Made by a program: the position numbers and the translations under genes. Under the pieces are notes generated by a model. That model was given only the letters and a program-made list of their open reading frames with translations, had not been told where the DNA came from and made no database searches. DNA of 50,190 bases from Lysinibacillus sp. FJAT-14745. GTDB lineage: Bacteria > Bacillota > Bacilli > Bacillales_A > Planococcaceae. Below are positions 1 to 7,087 of the stretch, piece by piece. Position 1 is the first letter of the stretch. Each line of letters opens with the position of its first letter. The DNA lies in contig NZ_LITM01000016.1 in NCBI RefSeq assembly GCF_001275675.1, positions 814-51,003 on the forward strand, given 5' to 3'.

Positions 1-11
1 TTAAAAAATAT

Positions 12-87
12 GGGTCAGTAGCTCAGTTGGTAGAGCATTAGATTGAAGCTCTAAGTGTCGGCGGTTCGATTCCGTCCTGACCCACCA
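12..87 (+). tRNA. tRNA-Phe (GAA)
   Basis: Cloverleaf with a 7-bp acceptor stem (GGGTCAG/CTGACCC) and anticodon stem TTAGA/TCTAA. The loop TTGAAGC gives anticodon GAA, and CCA is encoded. First tRNA visible in a block whose order matches part of B. subtilis trnD; the block probably continues upstream of the window. Confidence 0.95.
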
Positions 88-95
88 TATTTTTT

Positions 96-171
<76 letters not shown>

Positions 172-181
172 TGGCTTTTCC

Positions 182-265
182 GGAGGGGTAGCGAAGTGGC
201 TAAACGCGGCGGACTGTAAATCCGCTCCTTAGGGTTCGGCGGTTCGAATCCGTCCCCCTCCACCA
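182..265 (+). tRNA. tRNA-Tyr (GUA)
   Basis: Class II tRNA with a long variable arm. Acceptor GGAGGGG/CCCCTCC, anticodon loop CTGTAAA giving GTA, CCA encoded. Confidence 0.95.
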
Positions 266-278
266 GTTTTTATTTAAT

Positions 279-352
279 AGGGGCATAGTTCAACGGTAGA
301 ATAGAGGTCTCCAAAACCTTTGGTGTGGGTTCGATTCCTACTGCCCCTGCCA
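279..352 (+). tRNA. tRNA-Trp (CCA)
   Basis: Acceptor AGGGGCA pairs with TGCCCCT, anticodon loop CTCCAAA gives CCA, discriminator base G, CCA end encoded. Confidence 0.95.
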
Positions 353-363
353 ATTAATTTTAT

Positions 364-440
364 GGCGATTGTGGCGAAGTGGTTAACGCACCGGATTGTG
401 GTTCCGGCATTCGTGGGTTCGATTCCCATCAGTCGCCCCA
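364..440 (+). tRNA. tRNA-His (GUG), copy 1
   Basis: Anticodon stem CCGGA/TCCGG with loop TTGTGGT gives GTG. The extra 5' G (G-1) facing C73, typical of tRNA-His, is present, and CCA is encoded. An identical copy follows 111 bp downstream. Confidence 0.95.
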
Positions 441-474
441 TTTTCTTTAAAATTAACAAATACAATATAATAAT

Positions 475-551
475 GGCGATTGTGGCGAAGTGGTTAACGC
501 ACCGGATTGTGGTTCCGGCATTCGTGGGTTCGATTCCCATCAGTCGCCCCA
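475..551 (+). tRNA. tRNA-His (GUG), copy 2
   Basis: Base-for-base identical to the copy at 364-440, including a few flanking bases on each side (about 473-553). B. subtilis trnD has a single His gene at this point in an otherwise identical order, so this is probably a local tandem duplication. Confidence 0.95.
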
Positions 552-555
552 TTGT

Positions 556-630
556 TGGGGTATAGCCAAGCGGTAAGGCAACGGATTTTGATTCCGTCAT
601 GCCTAGGTTCGAATCCTAGTACCCCAGCCA
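556..630 (+). tRNA. tRNA-Gln (UUG)
   Basis: Acceptor TGGGGTA/TACCCCA, anticodon stem ACGGA/TCCGT, loop TTTTGAT giving TTG, CCA encoded. Confidence 0.95.
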
Positions 631-635
631 TTTTT

Positions 636-710
636 GCGGAAGTAGTTCAGTGGTAGAACACCACCTTGCCAAGGTGGGGGTCGCGAGTTCGAACCTCGTC
701 TTCCGCTCCA
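636..710 (+). tRNA. tRNA-Gly (GCC)
   Basis: Acceptor GCGGAAG/CTTCCGC, anticodon loop TTGCCAA giving GCC, CCA encoded. Confidence 0.95.
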
Positions 711-718
711 ATTATTAT

Positions 719-792
719 GGCGGCATAGCCAAGTGGTAAGGCACAGGTCTGCAACACCTTTATCACCGGTTCAAATCCGGTTGCCGCCTCCA
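719..792 (+). tRNA. tRNA-Cys (GCA)
   Basis: Acceptor GGCGGCA/TGCCGCC, loop CTGCAAC giving GCA, CCA encoded. The top pair of the anticodon stem (27-43) is a C/T mismatch, which is tolerable. Confidence 0.93.
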
Positions 793-839
793 TAATTTAT
801 TACTTAATCGGTTTATCCGATTTTTTTTATCTCCATTGT

Positions 840-920
840 GCCGGTGTGGCGGAATTGGCAGACGCGCACGACTCAAAATCGTGTTCCTTTGGAGTGTCGG
901 TTCGACCCCGACCACCGGTA
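840..920 (+). tRNA. tRNA-Leu (CAA), no encoded CCA, island integration target
   Basis: Class II tRNA: acceptor GCCGGTG/CACCGGT, anticodon stem CACGA/TCGTG, loop CTCAAAA giving CAA. It is the only tRNA here that does not encode CCA (TCG follows the discriminator A), so it needs the CCA-adding enzyme. Its last 14 bases and the six bases beyond are repeated exactly at 4260-4279, which marks it as the integration site of a tyrosine-recombinase element. Confidence 0.93.
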
Positions 921-926
921 TCGTTA
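907..926 (+). other. attachment-site core, tRNA-side copy (attL)
   Basis: A 20-bp sequence starting inside the 3' end of tRNA-Leu (CCCGACCACC...TCGTTA) is repeated without mismatch at 4260-4279. Both copies are followed by a strong hairpin terminator and then by a shared 17-bp block (1017-1033 and 4346-4362). This is the usual structure left when an element integrates into a tRNA 3' end and rebuilds it. Confidence 0.8.
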
Positions 927-959
927 AGTTATTTTACGTTACGATAAGAAATTTTGATT

Positions 960-1000
960 AGCTCACAAACCCTGATATGATGGGATTTGTGAGCTTTTTT
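960..1000 (+). terminator. terminator of the tRNA operon
   Basis: Inverted repeat AGCTCACAAA / TTTGTGAGCT followed by a T-run, 40 bp behind tRNA-Leu. The second attachment copy is followed by its own, different hairpin of the same layout. Confidence 0.85.
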
Positions 1001-1043
1001 CTTTTAAAGAGAATTTGATAGAAAACGATAAGATTTTAAATCA

Positions 1044-1074
1044 TTTTACACCTTTTTTACACATGATTTTACAC
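1044..1074. repeat. three TTTTACAC octamers, candidate integrase arm-binding sites
   Basis: TTTTACAC occurs at 1044-1051, 1055-1062 and 1067-1074, 11-12 bp apart (about one helical turn). The same octamer flanks the second att copy at 4191-4198, 4202-4209 and 4373-4380. Direct octamers phased with the helix beside an att core are what arm-type binding sites of tyrosine integrases look like. Binding is inferred. Confidence 0.45.
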
Positions 1075-1230
1075 AATCATCTGCTCAAAAATATTCGTAC
1101 TCAATTGCTCATCTTCAATCCATAATCCTTTTAGAACATGAGTATATACTTTTAATTTACAAACTTCAAACACATATTTAGAGAGGCAGAGAAGGAATCT
1201 ATTTTGATCAATGTTTTTTTTAAATGAATT
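1069..1230 (-). pseudogene. possible tyrosine-integrase C-terminal remnant
   Basis: A minus-strand frame is open from 1230 to a stop at 1069 with no clear start. It contains VYTHVLKGL followed by about 20 residues to the end. The Y-[ST]-H-[VL] motif this close to the C-terminus, beside an att core, is the expected place for the catalytic Tyr of a tyrosine integrase. The upstream part lacks a recognisable LGH..I.TT block, so the assignment is weak. The rest of 927-1460 holds only the terminator and TTTTACAC sites. Confidence 0.3.
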
Positions 1231-1460
1231 CTATTTATTTGCTGTAAACTAAGGATTTGAGCAACATTATTAATCAAACTTTATTTCAAAACTACACCAC
1301 CTTACTTATCCTATCTTAAATAATGTAAGATTTTTCAAGACATAAAAAACTTCTAACGAATAAACATGCTATACACGTTATTCGTTAGAAGTTATAATAC
1401 TCCATTTAATAGTAGGATGTTCAATAACCCAATTGAATCAGTATGAGCCATGCCGTAAGA

Positions 1461-2348
1461 TTAATTGGACTTGTTCGATATTGTCTCAAAATAGTCCAGA
1501 ACGACCTCGCGGAATTCCAAAGAAGCTTGCGTCATGTATCGACTTTTATGCCATAATAAAGCGATATCACGTACAAGTTCGTGATTCTCAACTTGCAAAT
1601 ATTTAATCTTTTCCCATGACATCTTTGCTGTGCCTGGTATGAAGGCAAGTCCAATTTCAGCTTCTACAAGATTGATCAGCCGTGTAGGTTCATCGCCCTC
1701 ATACACATATTTAAGGTCAAATCCAGCCGATTTACATACAGAGTCAATTAAATCGCGAGTGCCGTAGCCTCTCTTCATACCGACAAAGCATTCATCCTTT
1801 AGTTCTGTCAAAGTTACGCTACTTCGGTCTGCTAGCCGATGCCCTATAGGAACAGCTACAAGAATGGGATCAATGAAGACAACTTGACATTCGATGTCGT
1901 CCCCTTGGATAGGAGGGGACGACAAGCAAAAATCGACTTCGCCTCGATGTAAAAGCGTGACCATTTCCAAGGTGGTCAGCATTTGTACATGAAATTGGAT
2001 ATTAGGCCGTTTTTTATGAAATTCTCGCAGAATCTGGGGCAATGTGCTTGCGGTGGTTACCGCCAGCTTGAGTGTGCCAAATTCTGCGCTGGACAAATCG
2101 CTAATCTCCTGCTTCCCTTGTTCCAATTCAAACAAAGCCCTTTCCGCGCGACGAAGGAATTTGTTGCCAAACTCATTCAATCGCAGTTTCCTCCCTGTTC
2201 GATCAAATAAAGGTACCCCTAAATCTTCTTCCAGGCGTTGAATCGTTTTACTTAGCGATGATTGCGTAACGTGGAGACTTCGTGCAGCTTCGGTTACATG
2301 CTCTAATCGAGCTACCGCTAGAAAATATTGTAGTTGAAGAAGTTCCAT
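1461..2348 (-). CDS. LysR-family transcriptional regulator
   Basis: A 295-residue LysR-type regulator, the usual family length. The N-terminal winged helix-turn-helix covers about residues 1-60 (LQYFLAVARLEHVTEAARSL, then VTQSSLSKTIQRLEEDLG), followed by a substrate-binding effector domain. The frame is open further upstream, but the ATG at 2346-2348 has GGAG eight bases before it and gives the standard MELLQLQYF start. It diverges from the MFS exporter at 2464 with a 115-bp gap holding a long inverted repeat, so it probably controls both. It lies inside the tRNA-Leu island and is the likely regulator of the island's cargo. The inducer is unknown. Confidence 0.9.
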   Translation of the reverse strand: MELLQLQYFLAVARLEHVTEAARSLHVTQSSLSKTIQRLEEDLGVPLFDRTGRKLRLNEFGNKFLRRAERALFELEQGKQEISDLSSAEFGTLKLAVTTASTLPQILREFHKKRPNIQFHVQMLTTLEMVTLLHRGEVDFCLSSPPIQGDDIECQVVFIDPILVAVPIGHRLADRSSVTLTELKDECFVGMKRGYGTRDLIDSVCKSAGFDLKYVYEGDEPTRLINLVEAEIGLAFIPGTAKMSWEKIKYLQVENHELVRDIALLWHKSRYMTQASLEFREVVLDYFETISNKSN

Positions 2349-2379
2349 TTTTTTTCTCCAATCATTCCTTTTAATCAAT

Positions 2380-2433
2380 GATATCATAACTTGAAATGCG
2401 TTGGAATGAATGTAGGATTTCAAGTAAGATATC
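2380..2433. promoter_or_regulatory. extended inverted repeat, probable LysR operator
   Basis: In the LysR/MFS divergent gap, GATATC and ACTTGAAAT (2380-2385, 2389-2397) face ATTTCAAGT and GATATC (2417-2425, 2428-2433). Both pairs of arms share a centre near 2407. A 54-bp dyad between divergent genes is what a LysR regulatory and activation site would look like. The site is seen; binding is inferred. Confidence 0.55.
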
Positions 2434-2463
2434 AATGTAACAAATATAAGGGAGGATAAAAAA

Positions 2464-3861
2464 ATGAATTCTCGTAGCAGGTGGTTAATGATATCCGTTG
2501 GACTAGGAATATTATTAAATCCTTTAAATTCATCGATGATTTCTGTTGCTATTGCCAGGTTGCAACATGTGTATAGCATTGATTTTACCTCTGTTTCCTG
2601 GATTGTATTTTCTTTTTATATTGCTAGTGCTATCGCCCAACCTGTAATGGGGAAGGCTAGTGATTTATTCGGTCGGAGGAAGATATTTCTGGCTGGTCTT
2701 GTTGTATCCTTGGTTTCTTCTATTCTGGCTCCATTTTCTCCGAATTTTGGATGGCTTATCGTATCCCGAATCGTGCAATCAATCGGAACTAGTATGCTGA
2801 TTGCAGTTGGAACAGCAATTGTACGTATTCATATTACAGAAAAGCAAGCAGATGCGTTGGCAGGATTATCGATTTTCCTATCCGGTGCGGCAGCTATAGG
2901 ACCTTTTGCAGGAGGAGTACTTATTCAATGGTGGGACTGGCCTGCGATCTTCATCGTCAATATTCCGTTTGTAGTGGCGAGCTTTCTTTTAGCTTGGAAA
3001 ATGATTCCTAACGACGGGCCGGTAACATCGGTTTCACGAGACATGTCGCTTCGAAAATTACTGGGTGTGATTGATGTGCCAGGAATTCTGCTCTTTGCGG
3101 TGGGATTGATTGCCCTTCTAGTTGGTTTGCTGTCAGCGAAATCATCCGGACATTTCTCTATGTGGAATATCGTTGTTGGGATAATCGGCCTCGTTGTGTT
3201 GGGGATATTCGTACGACATGAGTTAAAAACGGTGTCGCCCTTTATTCCTTTGCACACCTTCGCCAAATATCCGGCGATGACTTGGATCAATATACAATAC
3301 ATGCTCGTTAACTTGCTTTATTATGCACTCTTTTTCGGGATTCCATCATACCTGCAAATGGTGCGTCATGTCAGCGAATTCCAGACAGGTATTCTTATGT
3401 TAACCTTGGGCTTGAGCTCGATCGTAGCTTCGCCAATAGCCGGAAAATGGGTCGGTAAATCGGGGCCCAGACCTGCATTGATCGTATCCTCATTACTGAT
3501 GGTAGTGGGTTCAGTATGTATCGTGACATGGACGCAAAGTTCACCAGTCATCAGTGTGTGCCTTGCGTTAGCTGCATTCGGTTTTAGCAACGGGCTAAAC
3601 GCTGTTGGTATGCAGGCGGCTTTGTTTAAAAGCTCTCCAAAAGAAATTGCTGGTATAGCATCTGGCCTATTTAATACATCGAGATACTTGGGAACAATTT
3701 TATCTTCACTGTTGACAGGCATCATTATGGGAGGTGAGTTCAACTTTACAGGATTTCGGTTACTTGGAGTTTTACTAACGGTCATTGCATTGGTCTTAGT
3801 ATTTATAAGTCTGCGGCTCAGATATTCGGAGCAATTGGACGAACTGAGTACAAGCAAGTAA
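2464..3861 (+). CDS. MFS drug exporter, DHA2 (EmrB/QacA-like) family
   Basis: A 465-residue polytopic membrane protein with the layout of a proton-coupled drug exporter. The loop after TM2 carries the motif A-like MGKASDLFGRRK, and motif C of DHA exporters appears as GPFAGG before WWDWPAIFIVNIPF, typical of EmrB/QacA. Hydrophobic helices run through to about residue 450, ending in a short charged tail. GGGAGG sits nine bases before ATG 2464. It is divergent from the LysR gene inside the tRNA-Leu island. By eye its base composition is richer in G and C than its neighbours, consistent with transfer, but I did not compute this. The substrate is unknown. Confidence 0.9.
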   Translation: MNSRSRWLMISVGLGILLNPLNSSMISVAIARLQHVYSIDFTSVSWIVFSFYIASAIAQPVMGKASDLFGRRKIFLAGLVVSLVSSILAPFSPNFGWLIVSRIVQSIGTSMLIAVGTAIVRIHITEKQADALAGLSIFLSGAAAIGPFAGGVLIQWWDWPAIFIVNIPFVVASFLLAWKMIPNDGPVTSVSRDMSLRKLLGVIDVPGILLFAVGLIALLVGLLSAKSSGHFSMWNIVVGIIGLVVLGIFVRHELKTVSPFIPLHTFAKYPAMTWINIQYMLVNLLYYALFFGIPSYLQMVRHVSEFQTGILMLTLGLSSIVASPIAGKWVGKSGPRPALIVSSLLMVVGSVCIVTWTQSSPVISVCLALAAFGFSNGLNAVGMQAALFKSSPKEIAGIASGLFNTSRYLGTILSSLLTGIIMGGEFNFTGFRLLGVLLTVIALVLVFISLRLRYSEQLDELSTSK

Positions 3862-3891
3862 AACAAAAAATAAAAATAGGAGTTAAGTGTT

Positions 3892-4021
3892 ATGACAACT
3901 GTTAATATTTTGGGCAATATATGACTTGTTTAAAAATGATGAAAACGATGGTATTCAATGGGTATTGATACCATGTATATGTTTAGTTCTTGAAGCAACT
4001 AGTCGTTATTTTAAAAAATAA
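3892..4021 (+). pseudogene. frameshifted small membrane protein behind the MFS gene
   Basis: TAGGAG precedes ATG 3892, but that frame stops after ten codons (MTTVNILGNI). Shifting by one base about four codons in opens a continuous frame to the stop at 4019-4021, reading LIFWAIYDLFKNDEN then WVLIPCICLVLEATSRYFKK, two hydrophobic stretches. One extra base near 3900 would explain it, either a real frameshift or a sequence error. It would be the second gene of the MFS operon (30-bp gap). I recognise no family. Confidence 0.45.
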
Positions 4022-4050
4022 GAAAAGATTGTTTGAATATAAATAAAAAA

Positions 4051-4080
4051 GGCTAGGTTCTACTATGGTAGCACCTAGCC
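4051..4080. terminator. hairpin at the end of the island cargo
   Basis: GGCTAGGTTCTAC and GTAGCACCTAGCC form a 13-bp stem with one mismatch around TATG. The T-run lies on the minus-strand side (A-run before the stem), so it terminates best towards the LysR gene but may act both ways. 4081-4259 has no gene, only a shorter dyad near 4119-4141 and two TTTTACAC sites. Confidence 0.55.
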
Positions 4081-4259
4081 AATTACTTAAACCCACAGCA
4101 CCAATGTGTTGCCACATACACTCCACGCATGTTGAGTGTAGACACAAGAGAAAACATTTATATTTTTCATCTGAAAAACCCAGCAAATCATTTTACACAA
4201 TTTTTACACATTACAACCAGATATCCTTGATATATAAGGCTTTCGGAACCGTTCACTGT

Positions 4260-4279
4260 CCCGACCACCGGTATCGTTA
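4260..4279 (+). other. attachment-site core, distal copy
   Basis: Exact 20-bp repeat of 907-926, the tRNA-Leu 3' end plus six bases. The match to the tRNA breaks just upstream (T instead of C), so no complete tRNA is present. With 907-926 it brackets a 3.35-kb island carrying the LysR and MFS genes. A second integrase remnant lies beyond it (4548-4694), so it may also be the left end of a second island. Confidence 0.75.
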
Positions 4280-4291
4280 GGTGTTTGAAGG

Positions 4292-4329
4292 CCCACAAAC
4301 GTTGGTATATCAACGTTTGTGGGTTTTTT
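4292..4329 (+). terminator. terminator behind the distal att copy
   Basis: CCCACAAACGTTG / CAACGTTTGTGGG, a perfect 13-bp stem, then a T-run. It sits at the same distance from its att core as the terminator at 960-1000, so one of the two was probably the original tRNA-operon terminator. Confidence 0.85.
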
Positions 4330-4503
4330 CTATTTTAAGGAATACGATAGAAAACGATAAGAATTGAATTTGTTTTACACATGAAAAAACCTTGATAACA
4401 CTCTTTCTTTAGCTATAAGCAATGTAGTTTTTATACAAAAATGTTCTTAAAGCTTTTATAAGGAGTATTTATTTATATTTATTTATTATATGAAGCAAAA
4501 AGA

Positions 4504-4530
4504 ACGCATACCTGAAATTTAGGTATGCGT
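4504..4530 (-). terminator. terminator behind the integrase remnant
   Basis: ACGCATACCT / AGGTATGCGT, a perfect 10-bp stem with a 7-base loop. The T-run is on the minus-strand side, and the stem lies 17 bp beyond the stop of the minus-strand integrase fragment. 4330-4503 otherwise shows only one TTTTACAC site and the shared 17-bp block. Confidence 0.65.
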
Positions 4531-4547
4531 AAAAATGATGTATATGT

Positions 4548-4694
4548 TTAACTAGATAGCATATTAGTGAGTATAGCCGCTGTCGACTTTGCTTTCTCTG
4601 TACGTAATTCCTGCGTAACGTGTGCATAATGTTTATGAGTTGTTTCAATATCTCTTTGTACAGCAACAAAATTTTGAGGTAAATACAAAAAGGA
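4548..4694 (-). pseudogene. tyrosine recombinase/integrase C-terminal remnant
   Basis: The minus-strand frame is open from 4694 to the stop at 4548 (about 48 codons). It reads QRDIETTHKHYAHVTQELR and then about 20 residues to the end. Known: XerC/XerD and phage integrases end in LGH(S)-x-I/L-x-TT-x-x-Y-x-HV-x-x-E-x-LR, where Y is the catalytic tyrosine. The match covers TT..Y.HVT.ELR, with the usual distance from Tyr to C-terminus. The rest of the gene is missing: a stop lies just upstream and no start fits. It lies about 270 bp beyond the distal att core, in the same relative place as the weaker remnant at 1069-1230. Confidence 0.6.
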
Positions 4695-4747
4695 TTATTT
4701 TCTGGAAAAAAGAATATTTTGATTAATAGTTTTAAAAGTGTTTCGGT

Positions 4748-5035
4748 TTACCATAAACCTCCCCTAACAATACCCCACATCCTTCTTCGATGAGCTCTGT
4801 TTAGAGGATCAACTCCACAATTCATAAGCCAGTGTGCTGCATTATCTCTCTGAGCTCTTGTTATAGGTACTCCACAGCATTCAGATAGACGATCAACAAG
4901 ACTGTATGCACCTGCGGGACTTCTTAACTGATGATGGTTACATGATCTAAGAGCTCCACATACACGACGGAAACAATGAGGGTTTCTAATTCTTTGTCGG
5001 AAAACACCCATTAAATTAGGATCAATATTGGACAT
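4748..5035 (-). CDS. Cys-rich small protein behind a sigma-K-type promoter
   Basis: A 95-residue basic protein with five cysteines (RRVCGALRSC, SECCG, MNCG), several Arg/His clusters (AHRRRMWGIVRGGLW at the end) and no signal peptide or TM helix. I recognise no family. AAGGAGG lies nine bases before ATG 5035; an in-frame TTG at 5041 is too close to the Shine-Dalgarno. Upstream, 5093-5120 matches the mother-cell sigma-K consensus, and the preceding same-strand gene is a sporulenol-synthase homologue. Inference: a late mother-cell protein, perhaps of the spore coat or crust. The low-complexity, Cys-bearing composition fits but does not prove this. Confidence 0.75.
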   Translation of the reverse strand: MSNIDPNLMGVFRQRIRNPHCFRRVCGALRSCNHHQLRSPAGAYSLVDRLSECCGVPITRAQRDNAAHWLMNCGVDPLNRAHRRRMWGIVRGGLW

Positions 5036-5092
5036 TGACAAAAACCTCCTTTCAAATAAAAATAAATTACAGAAATAAAGATAGGAACAATA

Positions 5093-5120
5093 TAGTATAT
5101 GAGATGAAAAAGGAGGGAGT
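5093..5120 (-). promoter_or_regulatory. candidate sigma-K promoter
   Basis: Reading the minus strand, AC, then exactly 17 bases, then CATATACTA. This fits the published sigma-K consensus AC-N17-CATANNNTA at every fixed position. The predicted start near 5086 leaves a 50-base leader with an AAGGAGG site before ATG 5035. Confidence 0.6.
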
Positions 5121-5161
5121 TAGATAGATTAACTATTTTTTAAAAAAACTCCAATAATGAA

Positions 5162-6976
5162 CTAATTGTATTTTTTTAAGTAATGGCTCAATGTAACCAA
5201 AGGCCATACGTATTGATAGCTGTGATAGTGGATATAAAAGTGTCCTGGTAAACCTGCACCTGTTGGATAAGTGATCCGACTAGTTTCTGTATTTTGCCAT
5301 TCTAAAATTCTTATAATTCCTTCTGTGATTTCTTTTGTAGGAAACTCAGAGATAGAAATTAATGCATCAACCGCCCAACAAGTTTGCACTAGTGTAGAAT
5401 AGGGCAAAGGAATATATTCTCTATGAAAATCACTCTGGCATGATTCACCCCAGCCTCCGTCAGATTGTCTTATATTTAACAACCAATCTGTTGCTTTCTG
5501 AATCGTTTGATGATCAGATGAAACCCCAACTGCCTTTAAGCCTGTGACAGCGGCCCATGTACCATAAATGTAAGATATCCCCCAACGTCCGTACCATGAA
5601 CCATCATTAGTTTGATTCTTTATTAGCCATTTTACACTGTTCATTACACGAGGATGCTGCATAGTCAAATTTAAATGATTCCCTAGAAATTCCAATGTCC
5701 TGCCGGTAATGTCAGCAGCAGAAGGATCTATAGCAGTGTCTTCAAAACTCTGTATGGGGAAAAGCCATTTAATGTATGAAGGACTATTTTTTTTAAATGC
5801 TCCCCAGCCTCCGTCATTGTTTTGCATGGTTAATAACCAATCAACTCCAGAATTCCAGGCCATACGAAATTCAGAATGACTACCTGTAAAATTAGATAGT
5901 GCCCTTAATGCCGCTTGTGTATCATCAACATCAGGATTAATGGAGTTGCTTTCTGAAAAACCCCATCCTTTATTAGAGTGTTTGTGTTGTAATTCCATTA
6001 AGAAGTTCGAGGCTAATTGGATAGTTGGATCCTTAATGGTAAGACCCGATTCTTGTAAGGAATAAGAAATTAGCGCAGTGTCCCAAACAGTCGATGGAGA
6101 GTTTTGAATATGAAAAACATCTCCTTTTTCGTATAAAAAAGATCTAATACCACTAATAGCATTTTTAATAATAGGAGAAGATTTTTTATAACCTAGAGAA
6201 AGTAGTGCATAAATCATAAAAAATGTAGAACTTGAGTAACTATATAATGTCCCATCCTTTTCAATGGAATTATATATATGTTGTTCAGCTTTTAGCCTCG
6301 TAGATTCTTTATAAGTAGGCAATATCTTTTTAAATAAATTAAACCATCTTTTTTTCTTTTTAAGTGCTTTATATTTCTTTTGAGATAAAAATAAATGCTG
6401 TAAATCAGGCGTCCATTTATTAGTAACTACAAATTTATCGTGTCCTAATATTAAAATAGGAAGAAAGTGTGCTTGTACGTATGAGCTAAAATGAAAAAAA
6501 TTAAATGATAGAAACTTTGGTATATTCATGATACTAAGGGGGATAGGAAATAGTCTTGGCCAAGGGTATAAGTTGGTAATAGCCAGTAAACACTTCGTTG
6601 AAATATGACTTTTTTCAAGTCCTCCATTTTCCACGATAAATTGTTCACTTAATTTCATCGACGGATCATCTTTATTCAAATGTCCAGAAAATAAAAGAGC
6701 TGTATATGCTTCAATTGTTGCAGATAAATTTCCTTTTTCATCATCGTAAAGCTTCCAAGCACCGTTATTTTGTTGTTGCTGAAGTAGACGTGCAACAAGT
6801 TTCTTTATAAGATTCTCATCATCATAATCTAGTACTCTTAACAGGATAATCATATTTGCATCGGTCATTGGTCCACTTTCAAAACAATATCTCCATGAAC
6901 CATCATTATATTGGTCTTGCTTCAGATTTTTAATAATTTGTTGTATTTTTTGGTTAATCTCATTTATTAGATTCAT
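5162..6976 (-). CDS. sqhC: sporulenol synthase / squalene-hopene cyclase family
   Basis: A 604-residue terpene cyclase of the squalene-hopene/tetraprenyl-beta-curcumene cyclase family. The general-acid motif DXDD is present as DVDD at about 349-352. QW-type repeats are spread through the chain (NDGSW near 24, NNGAW near 71, NNDGGWGAF near 390, NDGSWYGRW and SDGGWGES in the last third). From recalled sequence, stretches such as SSYVQAHF, IEKDGTLYSY, STVWDTALISY and GSWYGRWG resemble B. subtilis SqhC (632 residues), which cyclises tetraprenyl-beta-curcumene to sporulenol, a spore lipid. The nearest ribosome site (AAGGAAAGG) is 14 bases from ATG 6976, which is long. A CATAAAAT box upstream (about 7033-7041) could be a sigma-E -10 element. 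The exact substrate is inferred. Confidence 0.88.
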   Translation of the reverse strand: MNLINEINQKIQQIIKNLKQDQYNDGSWRYCFESGPMTDANMIILLRVLDYDDENLIKKLVARLLQQQQNNGAWKLYDDEKGNLSATIEAYTALLFSGHLNKDDPSMKLSEQFIVENGGLEKSHISTKCLLAITNLYPWPRLFPIPLSIMNIPKFLSFNFFHFSSYVQAHFLPILILGHDKFVVTNKWTPDLQHLFLSQKKYKALKKKKRWFNLFKKILPTYKESTRLKAEQHIYNSIEKDGTLYSYSSSTFFMIYALLSLGYKKSSPIIKNAISGIRSFLYEKGDVFHIQNSPSTVWDTALISYSLQESGLTIKDPTIQLASNFLMELQHKHSNKGWGFSESNSINPDVDDTQAALRALSNFTGSHSEFRMAWNSGVDWLLTMQNNDGGWGAFKKNSPSYIKWLFPIQSFEDTAIDPSAADITGRTLEFLGNHLNLTMQHPRVMNSVKWLIKNQTNDGSWYGRWGISYIYGTWAAVTGLKAVGVSSDHQTIQKATDWLLNIRQSDGGWGESCQSDFHREYIPLPYSTLVQTCWAVDALISISEFPTKEITEGIIRILEWQNTETSRITYPTGAGLPGHFYIHYHSYQYVWPLVTLSHYLKKYN

Positions 6977-7087
6977 TTACGTTTTTACAACCTTTCCTTT
7001 TGTATTTGTAAAAATGAAATGCAATTAAGATATTTTATGATGAGAGTAATAAAGATAAATAGACAAGTGCGGAGAATTGGGGAGGAG

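Noticed and set aside
4469..4669. 66-codon minus-strand frame
   Set aside because: It reads through the terminator hairpin at 4504-4530 and lies in a different frame from the integrase remnant.
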